Of a DNA stretch of 64,000 bases, positions 34,185 to 44,499 are shown in pieces. The first letter of the stretch is position 1. Each line of letters begins with the position of its first letter. The DNA is from Anticarsia gemmatalis (lineage: Eukaryota; Arthropoda; Insecta; Lepidoptera; Erebidae): positions 6,200,001 to 6,264,000 of the forward strand of contig NC_134766.1 of NCBI RefSeq assembly GCF_050436995.1, written 5' to 3'. The translations under genes and the position numbers were made by a program. The notes beneath the pieces were generated by a model. That model saw only the letters and a list, made by a program, of their open reading frames with translations, ran no database searches and was not told the origin of the DNA.

Positions 34185-34353
34185 GCGCGATTCTCTACTA
34201 CTATCGACTACCGACAACCGGCTATTCAAAAATGTTGTGTGACAATCTGATCAGCGCCTCTAGCGGGTGTCGCTGAAACCATTTTGGCAGTACATTTTAA
34301 ATGTCAAACTTTCGAATCTCCTAAGTACCGAATGTCCAGAATTGCGCTACAAT
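34185..34353. mobile_element. MITE-A copy
   Basis: Left arm GCGATTCTCTACTACTATCG with CTACCGACAACCGGCTA; core CTGATCAGCGCCTCTAGCGG and TTTTGGCAGTACATTTTAAA; diverged right arm ending CCAGAATTGCGCTA. Confidence 0.8.
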
Positions 34354-34539
34354 ACAGCGTAGCTAAATTAGTAGAAGTAGCGTATTCTGAGGTCTTTTTA
34401 TGTCCTCGTCTCCGATTTTTGGGTACAGGACCGGTTACATAGAAACTAGTCAACTGTTCAGGAGTTTACTACAACATTTGTACGAAATACCTACGCTCTC
34501 TATTCAAGCACTATCATAACCCGCTGGGACGGTATCATA

Positions 34540-34760
34540 TACGAATGGTAAGAGGTCAGGCGCAGGACAAATGTCTTTACTTGCTTTCTGGGGCACGGCC
34601 ATCTCCCACTTGAACTCGTTGGGATAAAGCACTAAATTCTGAGACCTTAACTATCTCACTCTAGGCAATTACTGAGAATTTCGTCAAAGAAGCCCAAAAT
34701 AACCACCCGAAAATCGCATTCCTTATATGGCAGTCGCGTACCTCACAGGGGTAGTCTATG
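34540..34760. repeat. Lepidopteran interspersed repeat (AGGTCAGGCGCAGGAC type)
   Basis: AGAGGTCAGGCGCAGGACAA, TTACTTGCTTTCTGGGGCAC and CTGAGAATTTCGTCAAAGAA, then a decayed B-box-like area. I recall this order from common noctuid interspersed repeats. Confidence 0.45.
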
Positions 34761-35194
34761 TAAATAAAGATATTGAGTAACATAGACTGAGCACTTATTA
34801 TAAACGCATAAAAAGCTAAACAATAAAAGCCAATCAATCTCTAACTTATAAACTTATAAAAATAAAAAGTTTATAATTCAAATGAATTTGCAGTAAATAC
34901 AAAGTGGGGTGGTTTCTAGCTGACTGCTCTCGCTCTGCCCACTTTAATCTCGAAGGAACGGTGACCAAGAAGTGCAACTTAAGTTTTATTCAACAACTAA
35001 ATATACTTAGAGAACTATTTTATTCCAGACTTTGGAATTGCTGTTTTAAACATTTTTTTTATTGAATTGCTAGCATTTGCATGTGAGTCTGCTTGTATAG
35101 ATTTTATTTTAACGTTGTTTAAACCTTTGCTCAGACTAATGTCAAAGTTATTCGACCCGCTCAAAGTAATAAGACATGATTTGACATCTGTATT

Positions 35195-35480
35195 GTTTTA
35201 ACCCATGACTGCCCCACTGCTGGGCAAGGGTCTCCTCCTAGAGTCAATCACGCTGGTCAAGCGAGGGTTGCAGACTTTTGCATGCTCCTAAAAAATGTTT
35301 AACGACTGTAATCTTTATTAATTTACGTAAAAAATGACTTTTAGAATGTCCTCCAAAGCAGAGAGGTGTTTAGTTCAAAAATCGCATTCGGTCACCCATC
35401 TCCGTAAGGTCCATTCTCAAGGGTGCTTAACTCCACTAATCGTAATCAAAATGGGTGGTATGCGCATCTGACAGTCTCGA
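35195..35480. repeat. SINE-D fragment followed by repeat C fragment
   Basis: 35200-35285 (TGCCCCACTGCTGGGCAAGG, GGTCTCCTCCTAGAGTC) is a minus-strand SINE-D 3' end. About 35345-35480 (GTCCTCCAAAGCAGAGAGGT, CGGTCACCCATCTCCGTAAG, GGGTGCTTAACTCC) is repeat C. Confidence 0.55.
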
Positions 35481-35760
35481 GCCTAGATGTATTTTAAAAC
35501 AATATAAATCCTGGTTCCTTTTATTTATTTAATTACTGGAATAAATATGAATTCGAATATTTCGAATGCTTGACATTTATTTGGTCCATTTTATTACAAT
35601 ATCGAGTAACTGCAATTGGGAATACGAGACAGTAAAAACACAATCTGAATGCTTGTGTACTTTTGTAATTAATATGGTTGAATGGTTATTTCAATAATAA
35701 CATGTTGAAAAACATTTTATCTTGCGGTTCAAAGAAAATGAGTTGATAAGTTGAGGCGCC

Positions 35761-36001
35761 TGTAGCCAGTTGCGCTCACCGGTCGGTAAACGATCTGTGG
35801 GTTAAGCAACCCTTGGCGCGGTCACTCCATAGATGGGTGACCGCATAGTGGTATTTCAAGTGGGCGTTTCCGTGCTTCAGAGGGCACGTTAAAAGACGGT
35901 CCCGGTTGCTATCTGCTACGATAACAGTAGTTAAGCCATATCAAAGGTCTTCGGGCGGCTTGAACAACTTTGACACTAGGTTTACCACTAACCATACGAC
36001 A
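35761..36001 (-). repeat. SINE-like repeat C, long copy, minus strand
   Basis: Reverse complement of the 26672-26915 copy: GCCAGTTGCGCTCACCGGTC, GATCTGTGGGTTAAGCAACC, GATGGGTGACCGCATAGTGG, TTCGGGCGGCTTGAACAACT and CCACTAACCATACGAC. Confidence 0.8.
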
Positions 36002-36370
36002 AGGAGAAGAAGTTGATAAGTTCAACGGATTGGGGACAGCGGATCAGACAATTCGAGTTTGATTCAGAGTCCGTAGCATGTTCTACAAGAACTCTAATTC
36101 TAATCATTTTTGAAGAAAATTCTATATTCAGTAGACTACATCATTTTACACAAATATGCTATTATACTAAATTAAACTATGACTAATTAACAAAAAAGAA
36201 AATATATACAATTAATCCAAAAAAAATATTAAAAAGAATTCTACAGGGTGTAGTAGAATTCGTCCCCTATTTTTCCAAGTAATCTTAAATGTCAAATGTC
36301 TAGCTATTCGCGAGGGAATCGGGCTACTGACATACATACATCATCGACGATTTCAATTTCAAAACCTGAA

Positions 36371-36619
36371 TCTATACTAATATTATAAAGCTGAAGAGTA
36401 TGTTTGTTTGTTTGCCTGAACGCGCTAATCTCAGGAACTACTTGAAAAAATATTTTACTGTTGGATAGCCTATTTATTGAGGAAGGCTATATATAGGCTA
36501 TATAACATCCCGCTATGACCATTAGGAGCGAAGTAGCAACGAAAATTGTTACGAAAACGGGGCAAACTATCACCCATTCTCTCTTATGTGACGCAAGCGA
36601 AGTTGCGCGGGTCAGCTAG
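36371..36619 (+). mobile_element. Non-autonomous Helitron, full length
   Basis: Starts TCTATACTAATATTATAAAG and ends with hairpin GACGCAAGCGAAGTTGCGCG, GTCAGCTAG and a T. The body lacks about 12 bp around the GGTCCGATTTG motif. Confidence 0.9.
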
Positions 36620-38894
36620 TATACCACAAAGCCCAAAATGCGAGAAATTCACGTCGCTAGTTTGCTATACATATAGTGATACCACTTTGTCAAACACACT
36701 ACATACATAATTTTACTTGCGACATCCATATTTCACTAATTATGCAGATGCTATCACATTTGGCTCGGTACCAATTAGGCCATACAAGCCGCTATTAAGA
36801 ACTTCCTGTACTGATTGCCAGGAAACACTACTACTGACTTAAGCCTGGTCATATTTTACATCTAATCTGATTAATCTAGCTACAAGAACAGAGACAAATC
36901 GTGGTAAAAAACATGGAGAAGCCTTAGCCAACACGAAGCCAGTTCTTTTTCGCTCTGCTATACTTAGCCGCTAGTACCTGTCTTCAGCGGCCCGGGAGCT
37001 CTCAAAATTTAGATAAATATTTATAAAAAATATGTTAAACCGCCATAAGAATACCAAATTAACGATATCGACTATGTACTCGTAATTATACAAATCTAGA
37101 ATTATAAGAAGATCCAAGTCATTTCGGAATCAACTCATTTTGATAGTTCCAAACTATATTTACGTTACTCGAATAAACCAAACGCTGTTACATTCTGGTG
37201 CCTCTATCTTTTTAGTAAAGCTCATAGCCAGCTCTCCTGTCGTGTAAATGATCAGTGGAATAGGGGATATTCAGCATCTTCGTGTTCCAAACGGCTCGTT
37301 AAATATCGTTTCAATTAAGATAACTGGCATAACTGCCGTTACACTAAAGCTTTTGGGGCGGCTTGAACAATTTGACACAAAAAACACGCATCACTTACAC
37401 AGCCCATCATTACCTCTACCATACTTTTATGTTTTCGCTATAGGCAGACAAATTAGTGGACAGACATAATAATAATAAGAATTCTGACTCGTTTCAATAA
37501 AAAGTAGCCCTGTCAAATCGGCCACCGAACTTTAAAAATGATAGGGCCCACAATTTAGCGTACCTTGGCCCTCATCCACAGAACAACCTCGGCAAGCGTA
37601 GCTTAACTCGAAATTAACTGAAATCGATCCGCGTAGCTGTTTTTACTAAGCCACGACCTCCTCAACATAATGAATCAAAAATGAGTTTCTCACTTGGATA
37701 TCATTATGAACGCATTTCGCTCGGTATTCGTTTGAACATGAAACTTTACCTCGTGCTATCAAAGTCATTAGAGTGAAAAGTTTATAACATGTACCGCCCT
37801 TTGTCGCTACCGTCAGCCATATTATTTTATACCCCGACTCTGCTCGCATTAAAACTTGTCGAAAGTTTGTGTACGTATTTTTCTGATTCGAGGTTAAATT
37901 TTAAATAGTTTTTTGTTGGATTACTATATAGTAGTTACGGATTATTTGTATTATTCTCTTAAGATTACTATAAATTATAATTTATAGAACGTAAAAACGT
38001 GAACGTTAAAAATACTCAATAGTATGATGAAACTGATTTGGCGTTGTGGACTCAAGGTAACCCCTTCATCATTCGATAGTAGACCAGTGCTAAACAGTCA
38101 TTGGTTAAAAATAGTGCATTACTTAGACAGGCTCTTCAGAAATATACACAATCATATTTCTCTTAACTAATTGATGATTATTATTACATAAAAAAGTACA
38201 GAGCTAAATTTGAACGAAATGCTCTAAATTCGGAAAATTACCTTTCGCCCTAGAAAAAGTTAATACACACCTTAAAACACTCACAAAATAATGTATACAG
38301 CATAATAAGTAGAAACAGATTCTGGTCTGAGCCCACCGTGCCATTATTCACGTCGTTAACTTACCCGACACCTGGCGAGCAAACTTTTATTCGACAACCC
38401 TGATTTATACCTCTCGGCTACCTTATTGGAATTTTGTGCGGAACTTTTTTGATATTAACGGTACATTTTTAAACGGTAGCGCGAGTTCCAACATTAAGAA
38501 TTCTGCTTGGAAATTTAGTTCCATTGGAATACGCTAGGGGCGCTGATTGTTTGTTTAATGACGTTCACCACAAAGGTTATAGATCAGCGCAAAGGTTAAA
38601 TGTGGTCACTTAGTTCACCGCGCGGATTTTGGTTGGGTGTTTCAGTTTTAATTTTACTTTTTTTCCTTTTCATATTTTCGTCCAAAACGTAGTACATAGA
38701 ACGAAGTCCTACCCTTTATCGGGAGAGGTAAGCAGACCAAAGCAGGCCAATAACTACGAGTTCTACTAACTTTCCTTGCTTCATTCACATTTATACATCT
38801 AGTCATAAAAAAACACGGGTTTAAGGAAACGTAAAACATGATAATATATTATGGTTTCCTAACCAGAACACAGAACTGCAGCACAATTCAGTCT
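36620..38894. other. No gene seen; scattered repeat C remnants
   Basis: Repeat C pieces near 37350-37410 (GGGGCGGCTTGAACAATTTG) and 37540-37615 (ACCTCGGCAAGCGTAGCTTA). No coding exon recognised. Confidence 0.35.
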
Positions 38895-39052
38895 TACAGT
38901 CGGCACTGTCGAGTATCGAGAGATTGACATTTAAAATGTACTACCAAATAGTTCCTACAGTGTCCGCTAGAGGCGCTGATCAGATTTTTGTGCTAAATTT
39001 ATCGATAGCTAACCGGTTGTCAGTACTCAATTGAAACAGAGATTCGAGCTAC
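38895..39052. mobile_element. MITE-A, first of a tandem pair
   Basis: GTCGGCACTGTCGAGTATCG, ACATTTAAAATGTACTACCA, GCTAGAGGCGCTGATCAGAT, ATCGATAGCTAACCGGTTGT and an AGATTCGAGCTA end. Confidence 0.8.
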
Positions 39053-39066
39053 TGGTCAGAATCAAT

Positions 39067-39237
39067 AGCTCGATTCTGTACAGTTGTTACTTTCAGGTAT
39101 CGAGAGTTTGACATTTAAAATGTACTGCCAAAATAGTTCTTACGGAACCCGATAGAGGCGCTGAACCGATTGTCATACAAAATTTGTCGATAGCTAGCCG
39201 GTTGTCGGTAGGCGATAGTGGCAGAGAATCGAGCTAA
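39067..39237. mobile_element. MITE-A, second of a tandem pair
   Basis: TAGCTCGATTCTGTACAGTT, ACATTTAAAATGTACTGCCA, ATAGAGGCGCTGAACCGATT, GATAGCTAGCCGGTTGTCGG and a CAGAGAATCGAGCTA end. It lies 15 bp after the first copy in the same orientation. Confidence 0.85.
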
Positions 39238-41040
39238 TGTTCAGAAATCAGATGGATTGAATTGTGAAAACCGTGACTAATATGAAATACATAAAAAAAA
39301 TGTTTTACCTTGTAATCTGAACAATAATTACCAAACAAAACTCATGCAGGTGTAACAAACAACCGTAAAATTACTTTTTCCCGAACAAATTGAATTCCAA
39401 TGCGATAAAGGAGAGGTCAACGTCCTGTTTATTGGTCTTCATTCGGTTGAGGTTGAATTAATGAGTGAACTTTCGTTACAGGATGTGATCATTGTTTTAT
39501 ACAGGACGTTGCTTTGACTTTTCCACGAAAATATCTGAAATAGATCAGTACTTTTGAAGTGATTGTTTGTTGTTGTTGCTGAGTAAATTCATTGTAAGAG
39601 TAGAAAGGTATGAAGTAAAGAAAAATTATGTCCTTGATCTTATAAAACATACATTTACTATGTATATTTTAACGCGTACCTATGTCATGTATAGTAAAAT
39701 AGACATTTTCTAAATACTCTCGATATTCGAACTAATCAAGTGGTATAATGTACTAAAATTGAGTTTTGCAACTTTTCTGCAGGATTTTACTCTCTTATTT
39801 ACATTATATGGTCTGTTTCCACGCAAATATCACAGGCGTGCTTCATGTGTAGTATCAAAGGCCAAATTAACAACATTTTCGGCAAAAAAACTGAGCATTC
39901 TATACCAAAATTAATAAAAATTTGTTGCAAATGAGACCTTGCACAAAATTTCAAAAACCAACGTTTGCCGAATAAACTTATCTCGTCACATTAACATCCA
40001 AAAATATCCCTTTACTCAAACTCTTCTTGATCCGTACCTCGACTTTCATTTCTCGTTAGACTTGAACCTTACAATACACTCGGGAACAGCCTCAAGAAAC
40101 ATACTAATACAATATTTACATCCATTCATAACTAGCCATTATACTAACTCAATCTTTCGGAGGTTAATACATCGGCCATTCATAGCGAAATAATGAGCGG
40201 TCTTTTTCATATCGTATTATTAGAAAGGTCCTAATAGATTAAGAGTATCGTGGGTTAGCCATACTCGTGCGTTATAAGCTCTATTTTTTTGTTAGGAAGA
40301 CCGAAGGCGAGTGTCGAATGAGTTACTTTTTGGATACTAGATACAGCGTGTATCATCCGCCAGCCGCTTACTAAGAAGTACCGAACACGGCTATTTAGTA
40401 AATTTTCAAAAAGCTGACATCTACATCCCGAATTCTAGCAGATGCTTTTGGTCTCGTTTCGACAGCAACCAAGCACGACTGTGTAGGAATGACAAAGCGT
40501 TAAATCACCAAGGTACAGCCGCGGAAATGCGCGCCCCTGTACGCGGTTAAACCACTAGGCTAGGCTCAAATTCAAGAGTCATTATTTTTGCTACTATCAT
40601 TAGCCCCTTCGATTCTGTGACAAATCATTCAAAATCCTTAGGCCTTATGTAGACGGCGTATGTGTGAACACACAGACTCTCTCGTTGTTCTATACCACAC
40701 AACTGTTGTTTCACATACACACGGCAAATTATCACTGGAATGTCACGGCAAAAAACCGTGTGTGTACTAGAGGCCCCATATGCGATCATCGCACAAGTGT
40801 GGACTTACCTTTTAGCTTTATTCAATTATACGTATAACTCTCATTACGTTCTCGCAAGAGTGGGTTCCGGATATTTTTGTTACATATTCTGAAGGATTTC
40901 TGATAAGAATGAGTGACAGGCATACGGGTATACATTGGATTAATATCTACTTATATAAATACCTATGGTATTTCTTTGAGAACGATTTAGTAACGGTATT
41001 CAAAATTAAGCTGTATAAATAGTACTAGATAAAATAAAAT
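39238..41040. other. No gene seen
   Basis: Several short open frames; none shows a splice site and composition together that would support an exon. 40640-40790 has repeated ACACACGG/CCGTGTGT-type inverted motifs that may be an old MITE. Confidence 0.35.
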
Positions 41041-41110
41041 ATGAATGAATGAATGAATGAAAAAAACCTCTTTATTGTACATAAAATCATGTAGAACAAA
41101 ATAAAATCAA
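41041..41110 (-). repeat. Non-LTR retrotransposon 3' end with CATT tail
   Basis: On the minus strand TTTTATGTACAATAAAGAGG has AATAAA, then TTTTTTCATTCATTCATTCA is the tail. Likely a 5'-truncated retroelement whose 3' UTR may continue to about 41300. Confidence 0.45.
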
Positions 41111-41470
41111 ATAAAAGTACAACTAAAGTTTAACCAATAAAAATGTGCGACGTGCGTACTACAGTATTCTAAAACCATTTAAGAGATAAAATCTTCTCTT
41201 TTTAGAGAACTATCCACTGAATAAACTTAAATAAAGAATGCCACAGTTTAAAAACTTATGAACAATTCTTAGTCGTTTGGCGAAAAACCATTGTATGCAT
41301 TTTGATATAATTCAGCAAATCCACCGATTATAACTCACACTACGGCACTACCCCGTATTTTACATAGTGCCCTGGGAAATCTATCCAGATAGACAAAATC
41401 GCAGGTGTATTTGTTAAAAAAATCCCCATTCGTTATCACTAAGTTGACACGTCAAACTCATAAAGCGGCC

Positions 41471-41605
41471 ATGTTTATAGAGTACTTTAATTTGAGTGAT
41501 AACGCGACGTCTACTTATCTGATAACGATATTGATTATTGCCTACGCAAGCTTTATTTTGGGCTTTTCCGTGAAACTTATTCATAAGGTTTATTATGAAG
41601 GGTGA
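41471..41605 (+). CDS. Candidate small membrane protein or first exon
   Basis: ATG in a fair context (GCCATGT) opens 44 residues beginning MFIEYFNLSDNATSTY, with two N-glycosylation sequons (NLS, NAT), one hydrophobic segment (LITILIIAYASFILGF) and a short basic tail (KLIHKVYYEG). A GTGAGT donor-like site overlaps the stop (GAAGGGTGAGTAGGTGAGT), so this may be a first exon with more downstream. The frame is also open upstream to an earlier ATG at 41405. I recognise no family. It could be chance. Confidence 0.25.
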   Translation: MFIEYFNLSDNATSTYLITILIIAYASFILGFSVKLIHKVYYEG

Positions 41606-42215
41606 GTAGGTGAGTGTATATTAATATTATGTTTTGTTCTTTTATACCTCGGGTATGTAAGGAACATGAGTTGTTGTTTTTAATACAAGCTGCAACTTGC
41701 ACGCGTAAATATAAAAATATTTACCTTGCAACCCATTGGAGTAAAGGGAGATGAAAATTGTTGTGTCTAACGAAAATATCGCACTTAAGTAAGGCTTTGT
41801 AGAAACATGTGATAACTTTTAAAAATAATATGATACTATACATACAACATAGACTTAACTTTAACTTTTTTGTAGCCTAATCCATAAACTGAATTTACTC
41901 GTTTTTTAGTCAATACAAATATTATAGTGTATCAATTATTAATTATTTCTTTATACTCTAACTATGGTGTAAACGTTAACTGCAAATGTAATGTTAAAAG
42001 CATGTATTTAAACTATATCTTTACCTCAAACAAAACAGCGCAGGTAAAGACGTTTCACTTTAAGTGTTGAACGTAAACTACTTTACTTGTTTACAAAGGC
42101 ACAACACGATGAAGTAAGTTAACTCCCGAATAAGGCCTGTGTTGAACTGAGCTTATAGTCAGCGTCTTTTATGCAAGACATGACTTTAGCTAGTATTTAC
42201 TATCATTATTTATTT
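41606..42215. other. No gene seen
   Basis: If 41471-41605 is a first exon, no clear partner exon is visible here. Confidence 0.3.
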
Positions 42216-42528
42216 GAGAGCAGTGATAGCCGAGTGGTATAAGTTGACACCTCCTACGCAAGTGGTCGCAGGTTCGAACCCAAGGCAACACACCAAGGAC
42301 TCTTCGAAGTTATGTGTGTATTAGAAATAATTGTCACGTGCTCCAACGGTGAAGAAAAACATCGTGAGGAAACCTTGCATGCCTAAAATTTGTTTAATAC
42401 ATTTATTGAGGGCATGCAAAGTCCCCAACCCGCACTTGGCCAGCGTGGTGGACTCAAGGCCTAAACCCTCCCTCATTACGGGAGGAGACCCTTGCCCAGC
42501 AGTGGGACAGTAATGGGTTAAATTTATT
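42216..42528 (+). repeat. SINE-D, full-length tRNA-derived copy
   Basis: tRNA-like head with A box TAGCCGAGTGGT and B box GGTTCGAACCC, then a body with CGTGAGGAAACCTTGCATGC and GTCCCCAACCCGCACTTGGC. The 3' part is GCGTGGTGGACTCAAGGC, GAGACCCTTGCCCAGCAGTG, GGACAGTAATGGGTTA. The head looks like a tRNA gene but continues into a SINE body. Fragments of the 3' end occur at 29745, 35200, 54690 and elsewhere. Confidence 0.9.
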
Positions 42529-43245
42529 TATTTATATATTTTATATCATCACGCCCATGTTATCCGAAGGTATATGTAGAAGTATATGCCTAATACTTGC
42601 GTATTGCCTGTTACAATGTACATCACACGTAATACTGGGCAATACTGGGCATACAACCAAACCCGGGCTACTATTTAAAGTTAAAACAATTCAAGACCAA
42701 TTGCAAAGATTCGACAGCACTTTACTTCCTCTTGGCATTGAACCCGGAACCCCAGAATTATTACGCATTATTACAGCATTCGGTTACGCTTTAATAAGCT
42801 CAGAATAAAACTCGGTTTTTTTATTTAGGTACTATCAATATACGTGTAAATAACCATACAAACTGCAAATACATTGTATGCGAGCAAAATATAATTAAAC
42901 GACACTTAATCTGTTGCCAAGTGCATACAAGCCCTTAGTTCTTGCACACTTTTCTGAAGGCTGTAGCGTTTCCTTTTACGCCTTGAATAAGTTATTTCTA
43001 GTATTTACTCATAGAATTTTACACGTGGAAGGGTTTATACTGAACGTGGAAGTAATAATAGATCGAAGGAAGGCTTTGAACAATGTTTGTACGGGAAAAA
43101 TAGAAGTTTAGGGAGATTTTATACTATTGGTACTATCAAACATTACGTAAATCAGAGTTTAACTTTAAGAAATTGTTTCTACGGAATACTCTAGGTGTGT
43201 TGTCTAGTTTTTCATAAATAACTACTTCATCCCATGGGTTCATTA
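42529..43245. other. No gene seen
   Basis: An 83-residue open frame at 42557-42808 has no recognised content. Nothing else found. Confidence 0.35.
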
Positions 43246-43670
43246 CCATTGCGTCGGGAGGTCGTGGGTTCGATTTTCACACAAAACAATTATTATCTGT
43301 GCGATAATAATTATCTATACTTAATATAATAAAGCTGAAGAGTTTGTTTGTTTGTTTGTTTGAACGCGCTAATCTCAGGAACTACTGGTCCGATTTGAAA
43401 AATTCTTTCAGTGTTAGATAGCCCATTTATCGAAGAAGGCTATAGGCTATATAACAACACGCTACGGTCATAAGGAGCGGAGTAGCAACGAAAAATGTTA
43501 CAAAAACGGGAAAAATTTTGACCCATTCTCTTAGGTGACGCAAGCGAAGTTGCGCGGGTCAGCTAGTTGTAAATAAATGTTCCAGGCCTAGTTGTACTTT
43601 GTCTCTGTTGTTTGTATGTTTGTAAAAGTCCCCGCGACACAAGAGCTATTCTTAATGTGGTTGTCTTTTC
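43246..43670 (+). repeat. SINE-A split by a Helitron
   Basis: The head part (CCATTGCGTCGGGAGGTCGT, GGGTTCGATTTTCACACAAA) is at 43246-43313. The remainder (CCTAGTTGTACTTTGTCTCT, TTGTTTGTATGTTTGTAAAA, CCCCGCGACACAAGAG) is at about 43567-43670. The Helitron at 43314-43566 sits between them. Confidence 0.85.
43314..43566 (+). mobile_element. Non-autonomous Helitron inserted in a SINE-A
   Basis: Starts TCTATACTTAATATAATAAA and ends with GACGCAAGCGAAGTTGCGCG, GTCAGCTAG, then T. Its insertion between A and T, without target duplication, fits Helitron behaviour. Confidence 0.9.
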
Positions 43671-44371
43671 AAATCTTCTTTTTCCTCTATGATCTCATCT
43701 AACCAGTTTCTATCTTTATATTATTATAATATTTATTCATATTCGATATATTATATCGTCCCCGTAGAGCGAAAAATCACTAACTAACACTTAAGTGATT
43801 TTGAGATACGAGGTGTTTTATGTCTTAAATGACAAAAAAAAAATAACTTTTTTCGGAGATTAGTTATCGATGCATGAAAGGTTTTGTTTTGAAGATATAT
43901 TAATTAAGTATATGTTATATGTATTAAACCACGAAAATAGTATATAAATTATTAACTGTAAAGGATAATTTGTTTTACCCCAAGGTTTTCCTATTTATCT
44001 GTCACTTAGTTACTTTTCACATGTAGTTAGTTAGTTTTCGCATCAGCATTTAAATATTATACTAGTAACTAAAATCAGTTAGTTATTTTAGGAGTAAAAC
44101 ATATTTTACATAACTATGTCTAAATAAAATAGCCAACTAAATAGACTTTGCTTATTTATTAATTTATTGCCTAATTTAAAACTAGTGTCCTATCAGTTGA
44201 AAAGTATAAAAGTAAAACAACATTCTTAGGCAACATTTATTGAAAAAAAACTGTCTTTAAGTATACAAAACCTAATTAAAACATAATGAACAAGAACACG
44301 TTACAAAATCATCAATAGAACAGCATTAATGATGTAGCCACATCATTTTCCTCTTCTTCCTCGAGCTAAGT

Positions 44372-44495
44372 GACGTCAGGCTCACATAGCCTATCCAACA
44401 CATCGTTACTAACAGGTAAAGATTCATACCAAGGATAAAGTTCGCTTAGTATGACACCTTTGACACAAAGATTTAACAAATCTTTCCTTGCAGGG
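44372..44495 (-). pseudogene. Unrecognised C-terminal coding fragment (possible transposase)
   Basis: Minus-strand frame PARKDLLNLCVKGVILSELY, then PWYESLPVSNDVLDRL, CEPDVT and a TAG. After the stop the frame goes on with an acidic run (LEEEEEND). It lies inside the 43753-47417 element next to its left end, where a transposase C-terminus could be expected, and is cut off by the GC-rich retroelement segment. Family not identified. Confidence 0.35.
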
Positions 44496-44499
44496 GTGT

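Noticed and set aside
42220..42290. tRNA gene with good A and B boxes
   Set aside because: The tRNA-like head runs straight into a SINE-D body of about 240 bp whose parts recur elsewhere in the window, so it is a retroposon.
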